From Thuidium tamariscinum (lineage: Eukaryota; Streptophyta; Bryopsida; Hypnales; Thuidiaceae): DNA of 64,000 bases. The DNA lies in NCBI GenBank assembly GCA_947034885.2, contig OX344750.2, forward strand, positions 2,046,001 through 2,110,000, written 5' to 3'. The translations under genes and the position numbers were made by a program. This document shows positions 47,171 through 58,991 of the stretch, in pieces; positions within the stretch are counted from its first letter, which is position 1, and the number at the start of each line of letters is the position of its first letter. Under the pieces are notes generated by a model. That model saw only the letters and a list, made by a program, of their open reading frames with translations, was not told the origin of the DNA and searched no databases.

Positions 47171-47489
47171 TAAGGGAGGAGGTCTAGAAAGCGCCTATCT
47201 AAGAGCTGAAACTGAATTTTTGGGGAGCTGAAACTTTTCAGTAAATTTTTCTTGAAAGACAAATGAAATTGGCATCTAACTCAAGTTGTTTCATATTTTT
47301 TGGAACTTTATAGAATTAGTTATGGAATTTTGAAGTCAAAATGGCATAGGACTCTAAAACTAACAATCCCCTCATATGTACACCATTTGTACATTCTTGT
47401 AAAAATGAAAAAGCATCATGTATGAAAAATCTACATGTAAGAAGGTGGGTGGTTTTCTAGCCTAAGTAGTTTTTGAGCCTCTTCGCTTA
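47171..47489. mobile_element. TA-flanked MITE, subfamily 1 (319 bp, inverted)
   Basis: Left TA-AGGGAGGAGGTCTAG, right TTTTTGAGCCTCTTCGCT-TA. The interior (GTTTCATATTTTTTGGAAC, GAATTAGTTATGGAATTTT) matches the reverse complement of 25139-25437. Terminal repeats have diverged. Confidence 0.65.
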
Positions 47490-48356
47490 TAAGGTAGAGT
47501 TGCCCATAACCAACTAGCACCCTATAGCCAACCTATAGATTGATGTATTTCCAATGAAGGCTAAAATGTTTTTTTTCTCCTTTTCAAAGTGGGGACTAAA
47601 AGTTTATGGTACATGTTCAAGAGTAGTGTACAAAAAAGTTGAAAGCACTAATTGGAAAAGTAATTTTTTAAATGATTAGAATGATCAGAATTTAAAGATT
47701 GGCAATGGATTTGGCACACTTTTCGCCTTTCAAAATTCACATTTTTTTTCAATTCATGTAATAAAATTACCAAAGTTTTTGCAATCCCCTTCATTTCTAT
47801 CATTGCACCTCTAAAAATATTTCCTTTGGATTGTACTACACCAAATCATGTCTAGAATATCTTAAATGATCAATTATAGTTGATTCTACCACAAGAAAAT
47901 AGAATGTTCAATTACTTCAAATTTGTTTCAACTTTCAACTTTCTCATGATAGAAATAGAATTTAAAATAAAATAAAACTAGTTGAATTTTATCCCTTTGG
48001 AGAGGTGCCATTTGACCAAACTATACCATCTCAAAACAATTACCAATTTTTAGTAATCAAGAGTAATATTTTTGGATCATTTTTTTAAATTTTAGTAAAT
48101 ATAGATGATGTTGCCAAAATTTAGACAAAGGAGTGCATGAATATAGCTAGAAATTAATTACTTGTTTTGAAGATGAGATGAATTTAAAATGACATTGTTT
48201 CATTTGAAAATGATCACCATCTTACAACTTCTTTCAAAATGGAAAAAAGGTTGTTAGATATTAGAAAATTAAAATTAAGAATCTACTATAGAAAAGTTGA
48301 ATTGTAAAATTTCTTCTACACAAAAAGAAATGAAAGAAATAATGCTAAGGTGGAGT
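47490..48356. other. AT-rich spacer, possible further element end
   Basis: TAAGGTAGAGTTGCCCATAACC-like text (shortened here: TAAGGTAGAGTTGCC) begins at 47490 and resembles a subfamily-2 left end, but no right end was found. No gene recognised. Confidence 0.4.
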
Positions 48357-49279
48357 TTAACCCATGAAAGACCAACATGTTTATTGAAGCCTAAACTGAA
48401 TACTTCAAAATACTTGTCTCTAAAGCAATGTCAAAATCTTTATCAATAATTGTTCTTATAGAAAATCTATCCAAAGGATCCTTTGATTAATTTATTCAAG
48501 TACATCTTCTACAAATTTTAGAGTGAATTGATATCTTGACAAATTACAAGTTTGATGAGCTTAAATTTCATGACTATCGGCTTTTTAGTCTCTCTAACAA
48601 GTGAAGTTTTATTTTTCATCATTTAAAGAAAAAAACTCATATGTCCTTATAACTTGTGCATGTAGTCAATATGTTGGAAAATGGGTTGAAAATATACTTA
48701 AAACATTTTACCAAAAAAACTTTCATATTCACCTTTAAAAAATTTGTGAAGTAGAAGGTAATCCTAGATGAAAGAAAAAACAATCATCCAATAACTTTTA
48801 CAAGAAATTAGAAATTAGTATTCCCAATACTGAAGATGTTCTAATTAACCACTAAATTTATTTTTTTACATTTTTATCTAATAATTTTAAAAATTGAGAA
48901 CACGAGACAACTTTATATAGTATTTTTTCTACCTTCATTGCCTACAAAAATAAAACTCTTTATAACTTTTTCCTCATTATTTGAAATTGAATGGTTCAAA
49001 TGTTTTCCAATAGGTATTAATCTATATAATTTCCAAAATAAATGAATATTTTTCCAAAATATATTTTTTCTCACCTAAATTGACATTGAAATTGAAAATA
49101 ACTTTCTAACTTTTGTAGTTTTATAAAAATGACATGAAATAAAGGCTTCACATGTAGATTATAGTAAATAGTATTTATGCTAAAAAAAACTCTTAAGAAA
49201 TGTCCAAATATGAGGTCAGTAGAACTTGCTTGGATTTTAAAAAAGTCCAAAGTTGGCACCTTGGTCCTTTAGGGGTTAA
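48357..49279. mobile_element. TTAA-flanked piggyBac-like MITE, family A copy 3, diverged (923 bp)
   Basis: Starts TTAACCCATGAAAGACC and ends GGTCCTTTAGGGGTTAA. The length and a central block (TTTATAACTTTTTCCTCATT, TGGTTCAAATGTTTTCCAAT) are reminiscent of the other two family-A copies. Overall similarity is low, so it may be a sister family. Confidence 0.65.
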
Positions 49280-50561
49280 ACAATTATTGAAAAATCTTTA
49301 AAATGGCTAATTGCGATCTATTACATTCAATGTTATTTTAAGAAAATAAGAAAGTTAGAAATGAACCCTTATAGATGACATTTTTTTCATCATAAAAAAT
49401 GCTCAAAGTTGCCAAGACCAAAAAACTTTTTAAAGGATAATTTTTTTAGGAAATCAAACTTTAGAATCTTGCACTACTCCAGTGTAAGTATGTGTAAAAG
49501 AAATTTTAGAAACTTTGGTTGCAAAAATTGCAAAATATGTACAAAAACTGTGAAAAAAATATGATATCATTCATTGTGGCAAATTTATTTTTGAGTATAA
49601 ATTCTCTTAATTAAAAGTTTTTGCACTTATTATTTGAATTTAAAAAATTGATTTTGAAAAATTGAATTGAGAGTCTAGGGAAATAAATATTTTTAAAATA
49701 TGACTTTCATTTTTTTTTTAATTTTTGAATAGAAGTAGATACAAGATAGAAGGAAAATTATATCATTAATAGCTTGTAAAAAGAATTAAAATATACCCAT
49801 TCCAATGGTTAGATTTTTCTATCAATCAAGTATTTAACCTTGTATAATTTTTTGTTTTACAAAAATGTGAAAATTGAATTTAGAAACAAATTTTAAGGTT
49901 GTATTTTAAAGAAAATGCACTTATTACTTGCAAAATAAGATGTTCTATAATTTTCAAATCACAAAACTAAGTGTAAATAATCAAAGCTTTTCATATAGAT
50001 GTAAATACAATCTATGAAGAAAAAAATAATAATGTATTTCAAATTTTTGAGGATTTCTTTTTTTTCTTATTCATTCAATTGAAAATTGGACTTATTATTA
50101 TATAACTTATGCCATTGGATATTGATTGATCAAAAGTAAGAACTATTTTCCAAGAATACTAATAAATTTTTCTTTCTTACAAAATTAAAAAAAAAAATTG
50201 CCTAAATTTGCATTCATAAGATCCATATTGTTTCTTATAGGAAAAATGGAATTTCAGAATTAAATTTTTTATTAAAAATTCAATAATCTAAAGTTTATAC
50301 TCCCTTTGTTCAATAATAGCTTCCAAAAATATTTCCCTTTAGAAATTAACTATATTTTCAATTGTAGTGTCATTAATACATGCACTTAAAAATGAATAAC
50401 CTATCCTTTAGATTGATGCAAAATTTTGAGCTTAGGTTCTACCATTTAGGCAACCCAAATCCATGTGGAAAGTATGATTTTTGAGCACATTTTGTAAATA
50501 CTACCAACTCTATCATTTTAGATGATTCAAATAAAAGGTGGTTGCAACAATGGGATGGTAG
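49280..50561. other. Very AT-rich spacer
   Basis: No gene recognised. ACTCCCTTTGTTCAATAATAG near 50300 resembles a decayed Stowaway end, with no partner found. Confidence 0.45.
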
Positions 50562-52225
50562 CTTGAGGAAGACACTTCTTGTGTATTTGGAGGACTCACG
50601 TGCGGTGGTGGGGTATTTTTGGGGGGGCTATTTACCTCTTAGAAAGCATTTAAAGGACCCCTATTATTACATAAAGCAAAAAAATTATCCATATTATCAT
50701 ATCTATCATTACTTATAATATGTAGGCCAAAGGAATATATTAGAGGCTATTTTCTTTGTAAGGAAAAAAACTAACAAAAAAAATAATGAAAATACAAGTG
50801 ACTAACAAATATTTTATAGAAAAAAAGATTCAAGTTATAACAATGCATGAATACAAATACAACACAAATACATGCATGAAAAGCAAGACATTAGGGTTGA
50901 AAAAGTATTGAAGAGATTTTAGGGACAAAAATGTGTTTAAAAACACAGACATGAAGTTCATCTATGAACTATGACCACAAATATATGCCTCATATAAAAA
51001 AATTACATCAGAAATATGACGTTCTAATGCCCTCCACCATATGTGAAAAAACAAAATCAAGCTCTATGACATGGTGCTACCCAAACTTCAGAGAGGTCGT
51101 TCATAGCACGAACTCCTGCACCCAACCAGATTGCAAACATCAATGGAGGAGTTAGATATGACTTAACCCTTAAAGGACGGGCCTATGACCATTGGTTGGA
51201 AGCCCCCTTGCTGGTTACTCAATTTGATACCGTTTAGGAACCAATCAAGTATAAAAAATTTTATTTTTATTTTTCAAAGATGAAAGTACATGTCTTCTGC
51301 ACTTCACAGAAATTTCAGATTTTTTTGAGGAAAATTGAATTTTATGAGATTTTTTTAAGAGAAAATGAAGAGAAAGTCATAGAAAATAGAAATTATCTCA
51401 AAAAATCTGAAAATTTTACGATGTGTGTAAATTGTAGTGACAAATATCATGGTGTAAACTCAACTTCCGTGTACACTTATTTATAGGTTGCAGTGGACAT
51501 TAAAAATGAAGCCAAAATTCAAATTGCAATAAAAGATTCAATTTTACAAATTTTCCCAAAATTCAAATTGGAGTATAAATTAGAAGAAAAGGCCTTCATT
51601 TCATTAGTTGCGCTCAAACTCAAAAAATGTCATTTTTAAGGAGAAATTTCAGATTCTGTCAATTTCTCAAAATACACTAAAATGGTAAATTCTGCCATCC
51701 GTTTTCTCTAATTACTTCTCAACTACATGAAAACAAATAGTAGTTAGACTAAAAACTCAATTGGAGACTCTTTACAGCTGAACATGAAAGGTCATTAAAA
51801 AAATAGTGGATGAAAAAACTATTGTTCCGGTCTTCTGCTATCCCTGCGAAGTCATTTGAACGCCTAAAAATGGCGCCGGCGTCGCTTAAGGGTTAAAGAT
51901 ATGACTTAAAGATATGCCGTAGATGAGCTGTAGATACACTATAGTACTTGTATCTTGAGCTGTATCTAACTAGTACTATAAATATTAATTGAACCTACTA
52001 AATTTTTTTCCTAGGATCCCATTCTTTTGCCCCTAATTTATATCTACCTAAATTCTAATGGACCATATTTTCCGGTTCCCTATATTACTTATAAAGGACA
52101 TGCCACTTTTAATGTCCCCTAATTTATATGTAAATTTCTTATAAATTTTACCTAAGATTATTTAAATTTACCCTATATTCCGCCGCACGTAGGTTATTAA
52201 AAAAATGGGAAGTGTCCTCCCCAGG
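50562..52225. mobile_element. Old hAT-like MITE split by later insertions
   Basis: The left part (50562-about 50720: GACACTTCTTGTGTATTTGG, ACGTGCGGTGGTGGGG) and right part (about 51990-52225: CCGCACGTAGGTTATTAAA, GGGAAGTGTCCTCCCC) together equal the 300 bp element at 54705-55004. Flanks GATGGTAG (50554-50561) and GATGCTAG (52226-52233) are a 7/8 target duplication. About 1.27 kb of other DNA, including a TTAA element, separates the halves. Confidence 0.72.
51163..51896. mobile_element. TTAA-flanked piggyBac-like MITE, family B copy 3 (734 bp, inverted)
   Basis: Starts TTAACCCTTAAAGGACGG and ends CGTCGCTTAAGGGTTAA. It is collinear with the reverse complement of 21213-21947 and 41993-42728. 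It lies within the old split hAT-like element, so it inserted after that element did. Confidence 0.78.
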
Positions 52226-54704
52226 GATGCTAGAAATATGTTGTACACCTTGAAATTGCAATATGGAAATCTCGCCTACTTAATGATCAAAGTTCCATAG
52301 TACTGAAGTAGTTACTAAATGCATTGTCAAAACCATTGTTTGAAGAAGCAATTGGTACAAGGTGCTTCATATAGGTAAGGCCAAGCTTATAAGTCTAAAA
52401 GATTGCTCCGAGATTGTTTCACTAGCTCCCAAGAGGTCATTCAATACAATAAACAGTTACTTAATGTTCAAAATCAAGAATGGAGCTTTCTGGTGGGACA
52501 AAAAATTTGCCTAATTTGGAGGGTTTTAGTAGGACAAAAGGAGTATATATAAATTGTAGAGAACCATTTTTGCATATCATTCTATATTTGGGATTCTCTA
52601 GCAATCAATATTTTCTAATCTTGCATATGGTGATTGTAAGAAACACTTGTCTTTTTTTTACTCTTTGACTTCAAACTCATGGATTTTCACCTATAACTTT
52701 TGCACTGTATATATGTTTTTAATGAAATTTGAATTGAATGTATATGTAGTAGTAGTTAGGCATCAAATAAAAAATTTCAATTTAAAAATTATTTCATGAA
52801 TTTTAAATAGCCCTCAATTAGATGTCTACTTTAGCCATTTTGATGGTTTAAGTGTAGTTTTTGACCTAAAAATGCAATTCCAAAGGTCAAAATTAGGATA
52901 TGAGGTCTTCTAGTAAAAGTTCATAAGCCAATAAAGAGATGTTATCAAAATATTACAATGTCCATCTCTCATATGTGCTTAAAGTGCACTACCTTTGCAC
53001 AAATGGAGGAAACACATCTTTTTTCCTAAGATGCAAATGGTTGAAAAGGACTATCTTCAAGTTAGGAAAATTAACCAATCTGTAATTTATATTTTTTACT
53101 TTTCTTCTAATTCCTAAAAATAGTTTTTTTGCAATCTAATCACCAATTGGAAATTACACCATGGCCTAGTGCAAAGTAAAATACCATTCAATTAGTATCA
53201 AGGAATGCATTGTAAACACTCTATAGTAAGACAAAAACACTTATTAGGGTTTAATATCAACCGCTCTACTATAACTCACCATAGTACCATTTAGAAGTAA
53301 AGAGCGAGAGCCTCCCTCTTCATAGTACTTTCTATAAGTTTTAGTAGTTCCACCTAGTAGGCCTTAGTAGGCCTTCTTTTTAAAGTTTTTTGTAATATCC
53401 AAAACATCCTTCCATCCTGGAAACCCAATTCTATATATTTTCTTCAAAATCAAGTCTAAACTACAAGTCCATTTTTGTGATTTATTATTTCTAAATATCA
53501 CCATGGACTATGCACTTTTCCCAATGCAACAAGGATTAAGGAAATTATGGCCCTCTAAAGATTGGAGTCCCTTTAGAGGTATAGTTCTCCAAAACTCTAT
53601 CTTTTTAAAATGCACATAACTCTAATTCATAGCTCAACTCCTCATGAGCCTTGACATTCTAGATACTTTGTTTCACTAAAATTACACTATAATATGAAGT
53701 ATGCCTATTCTGATTAGGAGATTTTCTTGGAATCCTTGCTCCCACATCCTACACTTTCGATTGCATATCATTGCAAATTTTGGGAACTTATAACTTTTGA
53801 CTTTTAACTTGAATCCTTGTGTTCTTTAGATCGATGGATGCATCTCCTCAATAGACTTTCAATCATGTCTAAAATGCCATCAAATTCATTCTGACCAAAG
53901 GGCTAGAGTACTTTGTTTGTTTAGGAATCTTCATCTTTCTTATCTAATCTTTTACAAGGCTTAGGAGTCACTTCCAATATCTCTTGTGCTTACAAAGGTG
54001 GGATGGGCATGCCTAAAAGTCAGGGTTGTAACAATTTGAGTCATTCCAATGAAGCCTAGATGCATCCAAAAATTTAAAAATTTAAACATCCTAAAGATGC
54101 AAAAAATTTCAATTTTCAACATTTTAAGTAACCAAACAACCAATAAGATTATCCTTCTTCTTGGAAGACTTTATAGGAGGTCTGAAAGGATGTTGGATAT
54201 TTGGATGGGTGGATTTCAATGCAAAGATAATCATAATTTAGCCAATGAAATACTAACATGGTAAGAATACACTGTCTAGTATTGAAGGCTAGAAATAATG
54301 GTTAGTGCCTTCAACTCTCAAAGTGTTTTATAATGCATTACATAGAACTTAAAAAATAGGTATTGCAATTATAATTAAAAAAACAGTAGTATGATATAAT
54401 GGCCATATTAAGAGAGGGCCTTAAAAAATGAAATTAATGACTAGATAAATGATTGTATTTTTAGTCATTGCGGATATAAATGATTGCTACAATGACTAGC
54501 TAGTACAATTTAAGTATACCAAGTAATTGTGGATGTAGTAAATGACAATGTAGTCTTTTAGGATAGTTGATGTCTCCATCATCTAGCAACTGAGGTAAAT
54601 GTTCATTGATAAAATTTGTTTTTATAGTCAATGATGTGCCCTTCCAAGATGTTCTATTCACTACTAATATTGTCATATGCATGTCATTCAATATGGCCTC
54701 AAAA
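52226..54704. other. AT-rich spacer without recognised gene
   Basis: Only minor features: the 10-mer AGTAGGCCTT occurs twice near 53355-53380. No coding region recognised. Confidence 0.5.
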
Positions 54705-55004
54705 CCCGGGGAGGACACTTCTTGTGTATTTGGAGGACCCACGTGCGGCAGTGGGGTATTTTTAGGGGGGCTATCAATTACTTCAGTAATCATTATTTGG
54801 CAACATTAAAAGAGCCCCTATTTTACCATAAAGCGGAAAAATCAGCCATATTATCATCCCTATTTTATTTTTAAAACACTTTGCCTTTTTAATGTCCCCT
54901 ATTTTATATATAAATTTCTTATAAATTTTACCCAAGATTATTTAAATGTACCCTATCTTCCGCCGCATGTAGGTTATTAAAAAACGGGAAGTGTCCTCCC
55001 CTAG
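54705..55004. mobile_element. hAT-like MITE copy 1 (300 bp) with perfect 8 bp duplication
   Basis: Ends CCCGGGGAGGACACTTC and GAAGTGTCCTCCCCTAG, flanked on both sides by CCTCAAAA (54697-54704 and 55005-55012). An 8 bp duplication and short inverted ends fit the hAT superfamily. Sub-terminal inverted boxes ACGTGCGGC and CCGCCGCATGT pair as well. Non-coding. Confidence 0.86.
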
Positions 55005-55860
55005 CCTCAAAATATGGCTACTAATAAATTGGCATGGCATTCACATTGCCATCAATTTGTGAATGGATAATGTATTGTCATATTCCAAGTCATTTATCAT
55101 TATCTTTGTCTTTTATATATGTAATTGGTTCCTTTGCCTTTCCTTTGCACTTGTTTGTAATTCTTATGATTTACATAATAATTAAAAACTAGTTATTTTT
55201 TATTGCAATTGACTAAATTGAATAGGATGTGATGATTTTAGCCATATATGTATTATTATAGTTGTTTTAGGATATGTTCAATACTAGAAGTGTACAATTT
55301 TAGTTATTTTTCAATTGCATAATTTCAAATCAATGGAAACAAAAGGGTAATCAATAACTACATTGTAAATTAAATAATTTACAAGTATTCAGTGCAATTT
55401 TGAATTCTTTACAAGTTTATAAAATTCTTACAATCATTTATTCATAGGGCACTAACTTTGGCATTAATTATTTTACTATCCACTAATTTTTTGCTCAAAA
55501 ATACTAATCTTGTACTTTTACACTCATTAATGTCATTGCTAGCACAATTGAAGGTTACCAACTATCTCCCAGATATCATAACAAAACAAGCATCTATGCA
55601 ATTATATATAGTTTTTTTTTTGTCTTTCATACTATTACATCCATGTATGGAAAATTCTATAGTTACACAAATATATTGCACTGAGACATGCACCCTACAA
55701 TAATCATTGTATGATTGGTTCTAACTATTGTAATAGGAATTCTTCATACTTTCTTTCTCCTATTGCAATCATTTTCTTCCTTAGCTTTTTCTTCCTTATT
55801 GTTATTTGTACTCACAAAATCTCACAATTAGTGATCTAAACACAAACAATGATGCTAATG
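55005..55860. other. AT-rich spacer
   Basis: No recognised gene; an 81-codon ORF at 55458-55703 is unsupported. Confidence 0.45.
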
Positions 55861-56655
55861 TGTGAGCATATAAATGTGAGCACGAGAGCCTTGAATATAC
55901 ATATAAATAGGTAATCTATAACCATTGATGGTGCTTATAACATAAACAATTACAATGTAGATATTTATAATATATATATCCTACATTCATAGAAATCTTC
56001 TATAACATAGACACCTATATCATAGATGTATAGTCTTCTAGAGCCATGGGCTCACAATTCTAGATTCACAAAATAACAACCTTCAAACACAAGATAATAA
56101 GACAATTGCAAAATACAAAATTAGTCTACAAGTCTTTTTTCCCTACATTCCTTCTATATTTTTTTGCCTCTTTCTCATTCTTAAGCACTTTTATCATTGT
56201 GATCTTAGATTCTTGTACATTGTAGAAGAAACTATAATAAAAATCTCTAAAGTCTTATACTAGCTATCAAATTCTAGTTAGAGAAAAAAAAATATTGTTA
56301 TGATAACAAACATTCAACAAGATCAATGAGAGGTAAAAGAGACCCCAATCTTGCAACACCAAGCAACAATAAGAGGCAAAGACAAACTAAATCTTGTAGT
56401 AGCAAATAACAACAAGAAGCATCAATAATGCTAGTTTATGAATGTAGAGATGTGAGCCTATATACCTTGAACCTGTTTGTAGGTATTTACCTATAACCAT
56501 TTGAAGAGGTATATATAAAACATTAGTATCTAAAATGTAGGTTCACTATAATATTGAAAGAGTCTATAATATAGGTACCTATAACATAGACACTTATAAC
56601 CATAGAAGGTGTCTATAATATAAACTTCTAGGCTCTTAGGCTTATAGATTCTTTG
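55861..56655. repeat. Two degenerate minisatellite arrays (CTATAACATAGACAC units)
   Basis: Units such as CTATAACATAGACACCTAT and TCTATAATATAGGTACCTAT recur in 55861-56045 and again in 56450-56655, in similar order together with GTGAGCATATA/GTGAGCCTATATACC. The whole block seems to have been duplicated, with about 400 bp of other AT-rich sequence between. Confidence 0.6.
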
Positions 56656-56665
56656 CTCACATGCT

Positions 56666-56964
56666 CCCGGAGAGGACACTTCTTGTGTATTTGGGGGACC
56701 CACGAGTGGCGGTGGGGTATTTTTAGGGGGGCTATTAATTACTTGTAATCATTACTTGGCAACATTAAAAGAGCCCCTATTTTACCATAAAGCGGAAAAA
56801 TCAGCCATAATTATCATTCTTATTTTATTTTAAAAACACTTTGCCTTTTTAATGTCCCCTATTTTATACATAAATTTCTTATAAAATTTACCCAAGATTG
56901 TTTAAATGTACCCTATCTTCCGCCGCATGTAGGTTATTAAAAAATGGGAAGTGTCCTCCCCTAG
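56666..56964. mobile_element. hAT-like MITE copy 2 (299 bp) with perfect 8 bp duplication
   Basis: Ends CCCGGAGAGGACACTTC and GAAGTGTCCTCCCCTAG, flanked by CACATGCT at 56658-56665 and 56965-56972. Nearly identical to 54705-55004 in the same orientation. Confidence 0.86.
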
Positions 56965-56972
56965 CACATGCT

Positions 56973-57421
56973 ATTGCTCTTCCAAGAAGCATGAACAAAT
57001 ATATCTATGACAATCACAAGATTAAAGGAGGAAAATGGCAAAGATGTAAAAGAAAAACAAGTAGTACAAAGTGTTATGTTTTGAAGGTGGTAGCTACAAC
57101 AAAATGGTGGCTAGGATTCCTATAATACTAAGGACAAAGACTAAATCCTTACTATCCATCTTTAGAAGTTGTAGATGGATGCCACATCACAATGTCTTTT
57201 ATGATTCAGTGACTATTCTCTTAGTATCCTCCAACTTCTATATAACTATCCTATGACTATTCTATGATTGGTCAATGACTTCTCAATTAGTCAATAGAAA
57301 AATTCACAATGTGGATCATGGGTCAAGAACACTTTTTGTCTAACTTAAATATTAATCATTTAGGACAATTAGTCATAGTTTGAGTGGTTATTGTGGACAA
57401 GATTTTTAGTAGTGTATTTGT
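56973..57421. other. Spacer between two young elements
   Basis: Nothing recognised. Confidence 0.45.
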
Positions 57422-57429
57422 GTGTATAC

Positions 57430-57727
57430 CCCGGGGAGGACACTTCTTGTGTATTTGGGGGACCCACGTGCGGCGGTGGGGTATTTTTAGGGGGGCTATC
57501 AATTACTTGTAATAATTACTTGGCAACATTAAAAGAGCCCCTATTTTACCATAAAGCAAAAAAATCAGCCATATTATCATCCCTATTTTATTTTTAAAAC
57601 ACTTTGCCTTTTTAATGTCCCCTATTTTATATATAAATTTCTTATAAATTTTACCTAAGATTATTTAAATGTACCCTATCTTCCGCCGCACGTAGGTTAT
57701 TAAAAAATGGGAAGTGTCCTCCCCTAG
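57430..57727. mobile_element. hAT-like MITE copy 3 (298 bp) with perfect 8 bp duplication
   Basis: Ends CCCGGGGAGGACACTTC and GAAGTGTCCTCCCCTAG, flanked by GTGTATAC at 57422-57429 and 57728-57735. Nearly identical to copies 1 and 2 and in the same orientation. Confidence 0.86.
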
Positions 57728-57735
57728 GTGTATAC

Positions 57736-58991
57736 TGAATCATATATTGATAATTGCTTGAATATTACAATTCACATGAATAGACTCATATATATGAGAT
57801 GCATCATTTATACAATGAATCATTGGCACTATTGCTTGTACAACTTTGAAAGTATACTATGACATTGCAATATTAATGGCAAAATAATTATTACTATTGT
57901 TAACTTTTTAATTGGATTGTGAGAATGTCATCTCCATTCAATAATGAAGTCATTTTTTTTGGTAATGTTTGTAATAAATCATATTTTGTAAAATTGCTTT
58001 TGAAGTTCGGATTTTTGATAGGTGACTTACTTGCTAATGCTCAAAGCATATGGCCCTTATAGAAGAAGACTTAAATCTTTTTCAAAGTTTTCATTTGTAG
58101 ACCTCTTTTGGAATATATTTCCAATATTCTAAATTTGACCTTGTAGTAATAATTCTTTGTGTATGTAAAAGACAACCCCAAAGTTTCACATTGCCTCCCT
58201 CTTTGGAAGATGAAGGACCCATTATACATAAAAGGAATTCAAAGATGCTTGATATTCTAGCTACATGCATCCATAGTTTGCTATGGATATAGAGAAGCTT
58301 TCGTTTTTTGGCTAGGATATGATGGTATGTCTAAAAAGCTTTTAAATGCTTTTTAGACAGTGCAAAGGCACAACTTTTAATACCTTTTTCATTCATCAAG
58401 GTCTTCATGAGAAAAGACTTGGCTTTGTTCATTCTTCAAGTATAAATTTTCACATACGATAGTATAGATATTTGTTGTAAGGCAATGCACCTCTTATAAT
58501 TTAACCCTATAATGTTTCTACAAACACCAAGTATTTGATAGATGACATAGAATTCTTGCATGAAAGATAGAAATGTCATCGTTCATCCTTGGAATTTTGT
58601 ACAAGAGGAGAGGTCATAAACAATAGTTTGGTCTCCAATGAATAGTTTTGAATTTTTAAAAGTAGATGATTTGTATTGTGGCAAAAGATTGGTTTCCACA
58701 AAGACCAACTTGTCCTTCTGGGATTAAATGTCAAATTGACATAGTAGAGAATTTTTAACTGTTTCATTTTTATGGTTAGAAATTGTATCTACATTTAGAA
58801 TTTGATGTTACTAGAATTTTCAATTTCAACCTCTATGATACTATCATTTCTTGTCTCATTTGGCTTCATAGTCATAATATTATTATTTTAACTTTAGTAT
58901 CTCATCATAAAGTTTTAAACTTTTGTAATAATTTCAAATTAAGTTTTCCAAAAAGCCTCATTTTACAAACACAAGTTTTGAACTTTATTTT
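57736..58991. other. AT-rich spacer without recognised gene
   Basis: Nothing recognised. Confidence 0.45.

Noticed and set aside
54606..54809. ORF reading GEDTSCVFGGPTCG, also present at 57391-57597
   Set aside because: The shared text is the left end of the hAT-like MITE, so the similarity is due to the transposon and not to a protein.
55861..56655. CRISPR-like array
   Set aside because: Units are degenerate, without constant-length repeats and unique spacers, and the sequence is from a plant nuclear genome.
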